Shown here: one piece after another, positions 1-7,811 of the stretch | How positions within the stretch are numbered: the stretch's first letter is position 1 | How the letters are laid out: each line of letters opens with the position of its first letter | NCBI RefSeq assembly: GCF_000513955.1 | Contig: NZ_AZUZ01000011.1 | Span: 1-38,515, forward strand | Direction: 5' to 3' | Length of the DNA: 38,515 bases | DNA from: Pseudoxanthomonas suwonensis J47 | GTDB lineage: Bacteria > Pseudomonadota > Gammaproteobacteria > Xanthomonadales > Xanthomonadaceae | Notes under the pieces: model-generated | Database searches by the model: none | Told to the model about the DNA's origin: nothing | What the model saw: only the letters and a program-made list of their open reading frames with translations | Program-made: the position numbers and the translations under genes

Positions 1-83
1 CGCGCGAACGCAGGCCATCCATGGCCTGCTTGCGCCATACCCCCGCGCTGCCGCGGCTCCATCCGAAGCCGACCCACCTTGGC

Positions 84-134
84 GCCGTTGCTGTTGGCGT
101 TGCCGTTGCTGTTGCTGTTGCTCTTTGCTGTTGT
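84..134. repeat. Short GTTGCTGTTG-type simple repeat
   Basis: Degenerate tandem hexamer-like repeat built from GTTGCT/GTTGCC units (CAACAG/CAACGG on the other strand). It lies just downstream of the thiolase gene. Bases 1-83 show no convincing gene. Such CAACAG-rich tracts are a low-complexity sequence type. No function can be read from it. Confidence 0.6.
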
Positions 135-147
135 ACGACGACGCCTA

Positions 148-170
148 CGTCCCGTCGCAACAACGGGACG
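148..170 (-). terminator. Hairpin after thiolase gene
   Basis: An 8-bp perfect stem (CGTCCCGT / ACGGGACG) with a 7-base loop lies about 10 bases past the thiolase stop codon. No T-run follows in the minus direction. It may therefore be a 3'-end stabilising hairpin or a weak terminator rather than a classical intrinsic terminator. Confidence 0.35.
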
Positions 171-180
171 CCATGTCCCG

Positions 181-1359
181 CTAGACGCGCTCGAAGATCG
201 CCGCGATGCCCTGGCCGCCGCCGATGCACATCGTCGCCAGGCCGTAGCGGCCATCGGTGCGGTGCAGCTCGTGGACCAGCTTCACCGTGATGATCGCGCC
301 GGTCGCACCGACCGGATGGCCCAGCGAGATGCCGCTGCCGTTCGGATTGGTCCTCGCCGGATCGAAGCCCAGCGCATCGGCCACCGCGCAGGCCTGCGCC
401 GCGAACGCCTCGTTGGACTCGACCACGTCCAGGTCCCCGACCGTCAGCCCCGCCCGCGCCAGTGCCGCACGCGTCGCCGGCACCGGTCCCATGCCCATGT
501 ACAGCGGCTCCACGCCCGCATGCGCATACGCGACCAGCCGCGCCAGCGGCTTCAACCCATGCCGCCGCACCGCCTCGCCCGTGGCCAGCACCACCGACGC
601 CGCACCATCGTTGATGCCCGACGCATTGCCCGCCGTCACCGTGCCGTCGGCCTTGAACACCGGCCGCAGCCCCGCCAGGTCATCGGCACCCACTTCCGCG
701 CGCACATGCTCGTCGACGCGGAACTCCGTCTCCCTGCCGCGGCGGCCCACCTTCACCGGCACGATCTGGCCGTCGAACCGGGCTTCCGCGATCGCCCGCG
801 CCGCGCGCCGGTGGCTCTCCAGCGCCGCCGCATCCTGCCGCGCCCGGTCGATGCCATGGCGTTCGGCCACGTTCTCCGCGGTGATGCCCATCAGCACCTT
901 GTCGAACGGATCCTTCAACCCCTCGTTGAGCGCATCCACCATCACCGCATCGCCGAGCTTGCGGCCCCAGCGCTGGCTGGGCACGTGGAACGGCACCCGG
1001 CTCATCGACTCCGCGCCACCGGCCAGCGCCACCTCGCAGTCGCCCAGCAGCAGCGACTGCGCCGCCGACACGATCGCCTGCAGGCCCGAACCGCACAGCC
1101 GGTTCACCGTGAACGCCGGCGTCTCCACCGGAACGCCCGCCTTCACCGCGACCACCCGGCCCAGGTAGGCGTCGGCCGGCTCGCTGGGCAGCACCTGCCC
1201 GTACACCGCATGGCCGATCACGGCGGGCTCGATGCCCGCGCGGGCGATCGCCTCGCGCGCCGTCGCCACGCCCAGGTCCGAAGGCGGCACCTCGCGCAGG
1301 CTGCCGCCGAAGGTGCCGATGGCCGTGCGCACGGCCGAGACAACGAATACGTCGGTCAT
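181..1359 (-). CDS. Acetyl-CoA acyltransferase (thiolase)
   Basis: A 392-residue thiolase that condenses or cleaves acyl-CoA plus acetyl-CoA in the cytoplasm (beta-oxidation, or acetoacetyl-CoA formation for polyhydroxyalkanoate). The nucleophilic Cys is in NRLCGSGLQA near residue 90. The acid/base residues are in GHPVGATGA (His) and CIGGGQG (Cys) near the C-terminus, so the full catalytic set is present. Length is normal for the family. It starts 15 bases after the stop of the SDR remnant on the same strand, which looks like the remains of an SDR-thiolase operon for 3-hydroxyacyl-CoA/3-ketoacyl-CoA chemistry. Sequence alone does not separate PhaA, BktB or FadA-like specificity. Confidence 0.93.
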   Translation of the reverse strand: MTDVFVVSAVRTAIGTFGGSLREVPPSDLGVATAREAIARAGIEPAVIGHAVYGQVLPSEPADAYLGRVVAVKAGVPVETPAFTVNRLCGSGLQAIVSAAQSLLLGDCEVALAGGAESMSRVPFHVPSQRWGRKLGDAVMVDALNEGLKDPFDKVLMGITAENVAERHGIDRARQDAAALESHRRAARAIAEARFDGQIVPVKVGRRGRETEFRVDEHVRAEVGADDLAGLRPVFKADGTVTAGNASGINDGAASVVLATGEAVRRHGLKPLARLVAYAHAGVEPLYMGMGPVPATRAALARAGLTVGDLDVVESNEAFAAQACAVADALGFDPARTNPNGSGISLGHPVGATGAIITVKLVHELHRTDGRYGLATMCIGGGQGIAAIFERV

Positions 1360-1374
1360 GGGATTCCCCCGCGA

Positions 1375-2079
1375 TCAGGCGGTCACGCCGGACTTTGCAT
1401 GCCGCTGCGCGCTGGCCACCTCGCGCTCGGCCTGGGTGAAGCCGTAGTCGGGCACGACCTGGCCGGCGCTGTCCGAGACCACGTCCCACGCCGCCATCAG
1501 CCGCTCGCCCGCATCGTCGCCACCGCCGATATAGCAGCCTTCGGTCAGGGTCACGTAGGCGCGGGCGAAGTGCCCCGCGCCGGCGCAGACGACCGCGCGC
1601 GTCGGCGCGTCGTCCACGACCAGCGGCAGCAGCGCCGGGCTGACCAGCGACGGATCCAGCGCATCCAGCTGCTCCTGCGGCAGGATGCCTTCCATCATCC
1701 GCGTGTACGCGGTCGGCGCCAGGCAGTTGACCTTGATCCCGTACTTGGCGCCCTCGATGGCGAGGGTCTGCATCAGCCCGACCAGGGCCATCTTCGCCGC
1801 GCCGTAGTTGGCCTGGCCGATGTTGCCGTACAGGCCGCTGGACGAGGTGGTCATGACGATGCGGCCGAACTTCTGCTCGCGCATCACCTCCCACACCGCC
1901 TTGCAGCAGATCGCCGCGCCCATCAGGTGCACGTCCAGCACCAGGCGGAAGTCGGCCAGGTCCATCTTGGCGAAGCTCCTGTCGCGCAGGATGCCGGCGT
2001 TGTTGATGAGGATGTCGATGCGGCCCCACGCATCCATCGCGCGCTGGACCGTCGCCGCGACCGCGGCCTCGTCGGTCAC
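1375..2079 (-). pseudogene. SDR (3-hydroxyacyl-CoA dehydrogenase-like), N-terminus missing
   Basis: A 234-codon frame starting at a GTG. It has the downstream half of a classical short-chain dehydrogenase: NNAG (here INNAGILRDRSFAKM), the catalytic Ser in TSSSGLYGNIGQ and the YxxxK pair in YGAAK. It resembles the dehydrogenase domain of multifunctional beta-oxidation enzymes. The first roughly 70-80 residues, with the Rossmann TGxxxGxG nucleotide loop, are absent. The frame stays open upstream to about 2185 but encodes nothing SDR-like. The protein should not bind NAD(P), so I call it a 5'-truncated gene, probably left by a deletion between it and purU. It lies just upstream of the thiolase and was probably its operon partner. 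Confidence 0.75.
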
Positions 2080-2206
2080 CGAACCATTCCAGGCCGGAGC
2101 GGGCGCTCCCCGGTGGACACGCTGGCGTATGGAATGCCTGCATGCTGGCGCGCGCGGCGAAGCGCGCGCATGTGCAGGCGGTCATGGCGGCGCGGGCGCG
2201 CCGCGC

Positions 2207-3058
2207 TCAGCGGAACACGACGGTCCGGTGTCCGTTGAGCAGGATCCGGTGCTCGACGTGGCGGCGCACCGCGCGCGCCAGCACCTGCGATTCGATGTCG
2301 CTGCCCACCCGCACCAGGTCGCGCGGCGTCATCGCGTGGTCCACGCGCGCCACGTCCTGTTCGATGATCGGGCCTTCGTCCAGGTCAGGGGTCACGTAGT
2401 GCGCGGTGGCGCCGATGATCTTGACCCCGCGCGCGTGCGCCTGGTGGTACGGCTGCGCGCCCTTGAAGCTGGGCAGGAAGCTGTGGTGGATGTTGATCGC
2501 GCGCCCGGCCAGCGCCTGGCACAGCCGCGGCGAGAGGATCTGCATGTAGCGCGCCAGCACCACCAGGTCGATGCGCTCGCGCTCGACCAGGTCGAGGATC
2601 GCCTGCTCCTGCTGCGGGCGGTTGCCGGCATCCACCGGCAGGTGGTGGAACGGCACGCCGTAGGAGTTCGACAGCGCGGCGAAGTCGGTGTGGTTGGACG
2701 CCACCGCGGCGATGTCCACGCGCAGCTGGCCGCTGTGGGCGCGGAACAGCAGGTCGTTGAGGCAGTGGCCCTGCCTGCTCACCAGCACCAGCAGGCGCGC
2801 GCGGCGGCGCGCATCGTGCAGCTGCCAGTCCATGTCGAACTCGCCGGCGAGGTTGGCGAAGCGCTCGCGCACGACCTCCAGCGCCTGCGCCTCCGGCAGC
2901 TCGAAGTGCACGCGCAGGAAGAAGCGGCCGCTCTCCTCGTCGCCGTACTGCTGGGCGTCGAGGATGTTGCAGCCCTGGCCGAACAGCAGGCCGGAGACGC
3001 GGTAGACGATGCCGGTACGGTCCGGGCAGGAGAGGGCGAGGATGTGGTCGTTGCGCAT
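2207..3058 (-). CDS. purU: Formyltetrahydrofolate deformylase
   Basis: A 283-residue enzyme that hydrolyses 10-formyl-THF to THF and formate, balancing one-carbon units and feeding formate to purine synthesis. An N-terminal ACT domain (from about residue 5, LALSCPDRTGIVYRVSGLL) is followed by a formyltransferase domain. The catalytic Asn, His and Asp are visible in INIHHSFLPSFKGAQPYHQA and in the later GATAHYVTPDLDEGPIIEQD stretch. I start at the ATG giving MRNDHILALS. An upstream in-frame start 13 codons earlier adds residues not typical of the family. The gene abuts the SDR remnant downstream. Confidence 0.93.
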   Translation of the reverse strand: MRNDHILALSCPDRTGIVYRVSGLLFGQGCNILDAQQYGDEESGRFFLRVHFELPEAQALEVVRERFANLAGEFDMDWQLHDARRRARLLVLVSRQGHCLNDLLFRAHSGQLRVDIAAVASNHTDFAALSNSYGVPFHHLPVDAGNRPQQEQAILDLVERERIDLVVLARYMQILSPRLCQALAGRAINIHHSFLPSFKGAQPYHQAHARGVKIIGATAHYVTPDLDEGPIIEQDVARVDHAMTPRDLVRVGSDIESQVLARAVRRHVEHRILLNGHRTVVFR

Positions 3059-3163
3059 AGGGCCGCCATGGTAGGCGAGCGCGCGACGCAATGGCACGGC
3101 GGTTGCCGGCGTTACCGCCGGCCCGGGGACGCGCCTGCGTCCCGCCGGCGGCCCGGCGCGGGC

Positions 3164-4261
3164 TCAGCGTGCGAACAGGCCGCGCACCGAAGCCGGTTCG
3201 CAGCGCAGGTGCTGCGGCGCCGGCGACAGGGTCGCGCCCAGTTCGGCGGCGGCATGCCATGGCCAACGCGGGTCGTAGAGCATGCCGCGGGCCAGCGCGA
3301 CCGCGTCCGCGCGGCCTTCGGCCAGCACCGCCTCAGCCTGGCGCGGCCGGGTGATCAGCCCCACCGCGATCACCGCCATGCGCACCTCGCGGCGGATCGC
3401 CTCGGCGAACGGGACCTGGTAGCCGGGCACGGCGGCGATCTCCTGGCGCGGATCCAGCCCGCCGCTGGACACGTGGATGTAGTGGCAGCCGCGCGCATCC
3501 AGCGCGCGGGCCAGGGCGATGCTCTGCCCGAGGTCCCAGCCGCCCTCGACCCAGTCGGTGGCGGAGATGCGCACGCCCAGCGCGATCCGGTCCGGCAGCG
3601 CCGCGCGCACCGCGTCGAACACGCGCAGCACCAGACGCATGCGGTTCTCCAGGCTGCCGCCATATTCATCCGCGCGCCGGTTGCTCAGTGGCGACAGGAA
3701 CTGGTGCAGCAGGTAGCCGTGCGCGGCATGGATCTCGACCACATCCAGCCCGGCGCGCACCGCGCGGTCCGCGGCCTGGACGAAGTCCCCGACCAGGGCG
3801 TCGATGCCGGCGGCGTCCAGCGCCTGCGGCACGCCGTGGTCGGCGTCGAAGGCCAGCGCCGAGGCCGAGACGGTGGTCCAGCCACGCGGATCATCGGCGG
3901 GGATCGCACCCTTGCCTTCCCACGGCCGGTGGGTCGAGGCCTTGCGTCCGGCATGCGCCAGCTGGATACCCAGCGGCATCGGCGACCAGCGCCGGATCGA
4001 GGCCAGCATCGCCGCCAGCGCCGCTTCCTGGTCGTCGTTCCACAGTCCGAGGTCGGCGTGGCTGATCCGGCCGCGCGATTCGACCGCTGTCGCCTCCAGC
4101 ATGAGCAGGCCGGCGCCGGACAGGGCCAGGTTGCCGAGGTGGATGTGGTGCCAGTCGGAGACGCAGCCATCGTGCGCCGAGTACTGGCACATGGGCGCGA
4201 TGACGATGCGGTTGGGCAGCTCGAGCGGCCCGAGCTGGAGCGGGGAGAACAGCAGGCTCAT
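3164..4261 (-). CDS. Old Yellow Enzyme-family NADH:flavin oxidoreductase
   Basis: A 365-residue FMN TIM-barrel ene-reductase of the YqjM/XenA class, which reduces activated C=C bonds or nitro compounds with NAD(P)H. Diagnostic parts are the N-terminal NRIVIAPMCQYSA (the Cys typical of the thermophilic-like/XenA class), the substrate-binding HAAHGYLLHQFLSPLSN region with NRRADEYGGSLENR, and C-terminal FMN phosphate-binding segments (AVGLITRP, ALARGMLYDPRWPW). The physiological substrate cannot be deduced. A GC-rich spacer with a perfect 7-bp hairpin (3126-3143) separates it from purU. Confidence 0.93.
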   Translation of the reverse strand: MSLLFSPLQLGPLELPNRIVIAPMCQYSAHDGCVSDWHHIHLGNLALSGAGLLMLEATAVESRGRISHADLGLWNDDQEAALAAMLASIRRWSPMPLGIQLAHAGRKASTHRPWEGKGAIPADDPRGWTTVSASALAFDADHGVPQALDAAGIDALVGDFVQAADRAVRAGLDVVEIHAAHGYLLHQFLSPLSNRRADEYGGSLENRMRLVLRVFDAVRAALPDRIALGVRISATDWVEGGWDLGQSIALARALDARGCHYIHVSSGGLDPRQEIAAVPGYQVPFAEAIRREVRMAVIAVGLITRPRQAEAVLAEGRADAVALARGMLYDPRWPWHAAAELGATLSPAPQHLRCEPASVRGLFAR

Positions 4262-4330
4262 GGAAGGACGCCGGATGTTGGGACGCGCATTGCAGCAGCA
4301 GTTGCCGCCGCCATCAACCGCAACGGTGGA

Positions 4331-5203
4331 TCACTGCATCGTCGCGCCGGCCAGCACGGACAGCGCCGACGCACAGTCGGCCCGTACCTTCAGCGCCAGC
4401 AGTCCGTCGGCGCGGGTCCGGCCCAGGTTCACCGCGGCCACCGGGATCCCGGCCTCCGCGGCCATGCGCGCGAAGCGGAAACCCGAATACACCATCAGCG
4501 AGGACCCGACGACCAGCATCGCGTCGCTGCGGTGCAGGGCCGCCACCGCCTGCTCCACCCGCGCCCGCGGCACGCTTTCCCCGAAGAACACCACGTCCGG
4601 CTTGAGCATGCCGCCGCAGTGCGGGCAGTCGGGTACCTGGAAACCGGCATAGTCGGCGCCCTCCAGGTCGGCGTCGCCGTCCGGGGCGATCCGCGCCACG
4701 CGCAGTTCCCAGCCGGGATTGGCCTCCAGCAGCGTGGTCTGGAAGGCGGCGCGGTCGCGGCGGTCGCCGCAGCCCAGGCAGACCACCGCATCGAGGCGGC
4801 CATGCAGGTCGACCACGGCCTGGCTGCCGGCGCGCTGGTGCAGGCCATCGACGTTCTGGGTCACCAGCAGCTCCACCCGGCCGGCGGCTTCCAGCGCGGC
4901 CAGCGCTTCGTGCGCGGCATTGGGCCGCGCGGCGGCGAAGTACTGCCACCCGGCCAGGCTGCGCGCCCAGTAGCGGCGGCGCGTGGCCGGCTCGCCGGTG
5001 AAGGCCTGCCAGCTCACCGGCGGGGTGCGCTTCCAGCCACCTTCGGCGTCGCGGTAGTCGGGAATGCCCGAGCGCGTGCTGCAGCCGGCGCCGGTCAGCA
5101 CGAACAGCCGGCGGTGGCCGGCGATGAAGGATTCCAGCGCGGCGAGCTCCGCTTCCGCGCAGTCGCCGGCCAGCGCGAGGGTTTCATCCGGGACGCTTTG
5201 CAT
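4331..5203 (-). CDS. Sirtuin NAD-dependent protein deacylase
   Basis: A 290-residue Sir2-family enzyme that removes acyl groups from lysines using NAD+ and releases nicotinamide. Motifs in order: GAGCSTRSGIPDYR (NAD-binding), TQNVDGLHQRAG, catalytic His in DLHGRLD, two Cys pairs of the zinc site (CLGC and CPHCGG) and VGSSLMVYSG. The layout fits the SIRT4-like class II group. The start is placed at MQSVPDETLA. The frame stays open for 42 more codons upstream, but those residues are not family-like. It is divergent from the aldolase gene, with pncA, which recycles nicotinamide, close by. Confidence 0.92.
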   Translation of the reverse strand: MQSVPDETLALAGDCAEAELAALESFIAGHRRLFVLTGAGCSTRSGIPDYRDAEGGWKRTPPVSWQAFTGEPATRRRYWARSLAGWQYFAAARPNAAHEALAALEAAGRVELLVTQNVDGLHQRAGSQAVVDLHGRLDAVVCLGCGDRRDRAAFQTTLLEANPGWELRVARIAPDGDADLEGADYAGFQVPDCPHCGGMLKPDVVFFGESVPRARVEQAVAALHRSDAMLVVGSSLMVYSGFRFARMAAEAGIPVAAVNLGRTRADGLLALKVRADCASALSVLAGATMQ

Positions 5204-5290
5204 GGACAGCGATATTCCGCCGGCGCCGGCGATATGCAAGCCCGCAAACCGGGCGCGGCGATCAGGGCAACCCCCAGGGATGCGCGCCAA

Positions 5291-5302
5291 GACAGCGCTG
5301 TC
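5291..5302. promoter_or_regulatory. Perfect palindrome upstream of aldolase gene
   Basis: GACAGCGCTGTC is a perfect 12-bp palindrome in the 176-bp gap between the divergent sirtuin and aldolase genes, 78 bp before the aldolase GTG. A TACCAT -10-like hexamer lies at 5341-5346. A CG-centred palindrome of this type is common for LacI-family operators. The binding protein is unknown. Confidence 0.4.
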
Positions 5303-5379
5303 GGCGGTTTCCGATGCTGCCAGGCCCAAGTCCCCGCGCTACCATTCACGCCTCCCGTAAACCACAGGAAACACCCGTC

Positions 5380-6273
5380 GTGGCCATCAATCCGCAGCAG
5401 AAGGACCGTATCGCTTCCGGCAAGGGCTTCATCGCCGCGCTCGACCAGAGCGGCGGCAGCACGCCCAAGGCACTCAAGCTCTACGGTATCGACGAGTCGG
5501 CGTACTCCGGCGATGCGGAGATGTTCGCCCTGGTGCACCAGATGCGTACCCGCATCGTGACCAGCCCGGCCTTCACCGGCGAGCGCGTGCTCGGCGCGAT
5601 CCTGTTCGAACGCACCCTCGACGACCAGTTCGCCGGCCAGGACGCGGCCACCTACCTGTGGGAAACCAAGCAGGTCGTGCCTTTCCTGAAGATCGACAAG
5701 GGCCTGGAGGACGAGGCCAACGGCGTGCAGATGCTCAAGCCGATCCCGGGCCTGGCCGACCTGCTGGCCCGCGCCAAGGCCAAGGGCGTGTTCGGCACCA
5801 AGGAACGTTCGGTGATCAAGGCCAACAACCCGGCCGGCATCGCCGCCGTGCTCGACCAGCAGTTCGAGCTGGGCCAGCAGGTGCTGGACGCCGGCCTGGT
5901 GCCGATCATCGAGCCGGAAGTGGACATCAAGGCCGCCGACAAGGAAGCCATCGAGGTCGAACTGAAGAAGGGCCTGCTGGAGCGCCTGGACAAGGTCGAC
6001 CCGGCCACCCCGGTGATCCTCAAGCTGACCCTGCCGAGCGTCGACGGCTTCTTCAAGGAGCTGGTCGAGCATCCGAGCGTGCTCAAGGTCGTGGCCCTGT
6101 CCGGCGGCTACAGCCGCGACGACGCCAACGCCAAGCTGGCGAAGAACCCGGGCGTGATCGCCAGCTTCAGCCGCGCGCTGACCGAAGGCCTGACCGCCCA
6201 GCAGAGCGACGAGGAGTTCAACCAGGCCCTCGACGCGGCGATCGAATCGATCTACCGCGCCTCGATCGCCTGA
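5380..6273 (+). CDS. Class I fructose-bisphosphate aldolase
   Basis: A 297-residue Schiff-base aldolase that cleaves or forms fructose 1,6-bisphosphate in glycolysis and gluconeogenesis. The sequence follows the bacterial FdaB type: GKGFIAALDQSGGSTPKALK at the N-terminus, VVPFLKIDKGL, LVPIIEPEVDI, VILKLTLPS (Schiff-base lysine region), VVALSGGYSRDDA and a final ASFSRALTEGL segment. Length matches the family. The start is GTG at 5380, preceded by a CAGGAA ribosome-binding sequence. Upstream in-frame codons encode nothing family-like. A hairpin terminator follows the stop. Confidence 0.93.
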   Translation: MAINPQQKDRIASGKGFIAALDQSGGSTPKALKLYGIDESAYSGDAEMFALVHQMRTRIVTSPAFTGERVLGAILFERTLDDQFAGQDAATYLWETKQVVPFLKIDKGLEDEANGVQMLKPIPGLADLLARAKAKGVFGTKERSVIKANNPAGIAAVLDQQFELGQQVLDAGLVPIIEPEVDIKAADKEAIEVELKKGLLERLDKVDPATPVILKLTLPSVDGFFKELVEHPSVLKVVALSGGYSRDDANAKLAKNPGVIASFSRALTEGLTAQQSDEEFNQALDAAIESIYRASIA

Positions 6274-6280
6274 TCGCGCT

Positions 6281-6312
6281 GGACGCCAGCGCCAGCGCGC
6301 CGGCGTCCTTTC
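6281..6312 (+). terminator. Terminator after aldolase gene
   Basis: GGACGCC (6281-6287) pairs with GGCGTCC (6302-6308), followed by TTTCC. The loop contains a further GCGC self-complement. It sits directly behind the aldolase stop codon and before pncA. Confidence 0.55.
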
Positions 6313-6348
6313 CGTGGCGGGTGCGTCCCGCCCTCCGGCGAGGTCCCG

Positions 6349-6972
6349 ATGTTCCCCGACGACACCGCCCTGATCGTGGTCGACCTGCAGCCGGACTTCA
6401 TGCCCGGCGGCGCGCTGGCCTGCCACGACGGCGACGCGATCGTCCCCGGCATCGACGCGCTGCTGCGCGCGCGCCGCTACCGCACCGTCGTCGCCACCCA
6501 GGACTGGCATCCGCCGGGCCACGCCTCCTTTGCCAGCGCCCATCCGGGCCGCTCGCCCTTCGACACCATCGAACTGCACGGCCATCCGCAGACACTGTGG
6601 CCGGACCACTGCGTGCAGGGCAGCGCCGGCGCGGCGCTGGATCCGCGCGTGGACTGGACCCCGCTGGACCTGGTCCTGCGCAAGGGCACCGATCCACGGG
6701 TCGATTCGTACAGCGGCTTCCGCGAGAACCATGGTCCCGCCGGCACCCGCCCGGCCACCGGCCTGGCCGGCTGGCTGCGCGAGCGCGGCATCGCCGAGGT
6801 CCACGTCTGCGGCCTGGCCCGCGACTACTGCGTGCTGTGGACGGCTCAGGACGCGGCCGCCGCCGGCTTCCGCGTGCGCTTCCTCTGGGACCTCACCCGC
6901 CCGGTGACGCCGGACGGCGACGCGCCCACACGCCAGGCGCTGCAGGCGGGCGGCATCGCCATCGGCGTGTAA
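6349..6972 (+). CDS. pncA: Nicotinamidase/pyrazinamidase
   Basis: A 207-residue isochorismatase-fold amidohydrolase that converts nicotinamide to nicotinate for NAD salvage. The catalytic triad is visible: Asp in IVVDLQPDF, Lys in LVLRKGTD, Cys in ARDYCVLWTA. The metal-binding Asp and His residues lie in ATQDWHPPGHASF. Length and motif order are normal. It follows the aldolase gene on the same strand after a terminator-like hairpin. The sirtuin upstream is a nicotinamide producer, so the two fit one NAD cycle (inference). Confidence 0.95.
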   Translation: MFPDDTALIVVDLQPDFMPGGALACHDGDAIVPGIDALLRARRYRTVVATQDWHPPGHASFASAHPGRSPFDTIELHGHPQTLWPDHCVQGSAGAALDPRVDWTPLDLVLRKGTDPRVDSYSGFRENHGPAGTRPATGLAGWLRERGIAEVHVCGLARDYCVLWTAQDAAAAGFRVRFLWDLTRPVTPDGDAPTRQALQAGGIAIGV

Positions 6973-7032
6973 GCCCGTGTTCCATCCCGTCGCTACGCAG
7001 CCGTTGCAACGGCGGCTGCTAGGCTTTGCCGC

Positions 7033-7251
7033 ATGAGTTCCCTGTCCGACCCCACCGGCCCGCAGGCCGCCGGCCACGATCCCGATCCGCCACCGGTGCC
7101 GCCGGAGAAGCCGCTGCCGGCCGAATGCTGTGAAAGCGGCTGCCCGATCTGCGTCTACGACCTCTACGCCGAGGCGCTGGACGACTACCGCCAGCGGCGC
7201 GCCGCATGGATTGCGCGCCACCCCGAGGCGACGCCGCCGCCGGAGACCTAG
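7033..7251 (+). CDS. Small oxidoreductase-like domain protein
   Basis: A 72-residue protein with a Pro-rich N-terminus and the core PLPAECCESGCPICVYDLYA, a four-Cys signature of the oxidoreductase-like family (PF09791 type). Such proteins are small partners or fragments of oxidoreductases with no settled function. A TAGGCT -10-like hexamer ends 7 bases before the ATG and no Shine-Dalgarno is visible, so the transcript may be leaderless. Its last 4 bases overlap the end of the convergent thioesterase gene. Confidence 0.8.
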   Translation: MSSLSDPTGPQAAGHDPDPPPVPPEKPLPAECCESGCPICVYDLYAEALDDYRQRRAAWIARHPEATPPPET

Positions 7252-7661
7252 CCGGCCGCGGGCGCCGGCAGCGCCGGCACCGGCGTCGGCCGGCCCAGCG
7301 GATCCAGCGCGATCATCACGAAGCGCCCGCGCGTGCACAGCTTGCGCTCGCCGCTGAGCAGGTTCTCGGTGACCACTTCCACGTCGACGTTCATCGAGCT
7401 GCGCCCGACGCGGACGATGGTGGCGATCACCTCGACCAGGTCGCCCTTGTGGATCGGCTGGTTGAAGTCGACCTGTTCCGAGCGCGCGGTCACCACCGTG
7501 GTGCGCGCCCAGCGCGAGGCGACGATGAAGGCGGCCATGTCCATCCACGCCAGCGCCTGGCCGCCGAACAGCGTGCCCAGGTGGTTGGTGTGGTCGGGAA
7601 AGACCATGTGCAGCAGGCGTACTTCGGTCGAGCGGACTTCGGCATGTGGAACATCGGTCAT
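7248..7661 (-). CDS. Acyl-CoA thioesterase (hotdog, YciA/BACH type)
   Basis: A 137-residue single-hotdog thioesterase that hydrolyses acyl-CoA to free acid and CoA. Family features are VFPDHTNHLGTLFGGQALAWMDMAAFIVA (cut here: HLGTLFGGQALAWMD holds the active-site Asp) and a VDFNQPIHKGDLVE strand. I choose the ATG giving MTDVPHAEV because GGAG lies 9 bases upstream. An ATG five codons earlier has no such site. The C-terminus is Ala/Pro-rich. It is convergent with the small oxidoreductase-like gene, with a 4-base overlap. Confidence 0.9.
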   Translation of the reverse strand: MTDVPHAEVRSTEVRLLHMVFPDHTNHLGTLFGGQALAWMDMAAFIVASRWARTTVVTARSEQVDFNQPIHKGDLVEVIATIVRVGRSSMNVDVEVVTENLLSGERKLCTRGRFVMIALDPLGRPTPVPALPAPAAG

Positions 7662-7721
7662 GGCACGGTTCTCCATCGGTCTCGGCCTCCCGCGCGCATC
7701 ATCGCCGATCCCCGGCCTTTC

Positions 7722-7811
7722 GTAGGAGCCGGCTTGCCGGCGGCCGCGACGTCGGCACAGGCGACGCGTTCACGGTTCCGACGACCGGGTCGCCGGCAAG
7801 CCGGCTCCTAC
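7722..7811. repeat. Paired REP palindrome, copy A
   Basis: A 90-bp element with arms GTAGGAGCCGGCTTGCCGGC and its near-perfect inverted copy ending GGCTCCTAC, separated by about 50 bp. Copy B at 15099-15188 has the same length and about eight mismatches, mostly in the centre. This is the layout of REP/BIME elements mobilised by RAYT transposases. The right arm contributes the TAG stop codon of the thioredoxin gene. Confidence 0.85.

Noticed and set aside
2080-2206. Open frame reading MTACTCARFAARASMQAF upstream of the SDR remnant
   Set aside because: Cys/Ala/Arg-rich, continues as a shadow through the SDR and thiolase in the wrong frame, and has no family resemblance.
1808-5560. Very long open frame on the plus strand opposite purU, the oxidoreductase and the sirtuin
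   Set aside because: Arg/His/Gln/Ala-rich composition with no domains, antisense to clearly conserved genes: a high-GC shadow frame. The same applies to long frames antisense to nrdA/nrdB, to phhA and the TonB receptor at 24.4 kb, and to the receptor at 34.7 kb.
5095-7548. Long minus-strand open frame across aldolase and pncA
   Set aside because: Antisense shadow. The plus-strand frames carry complete catalytic motifs.
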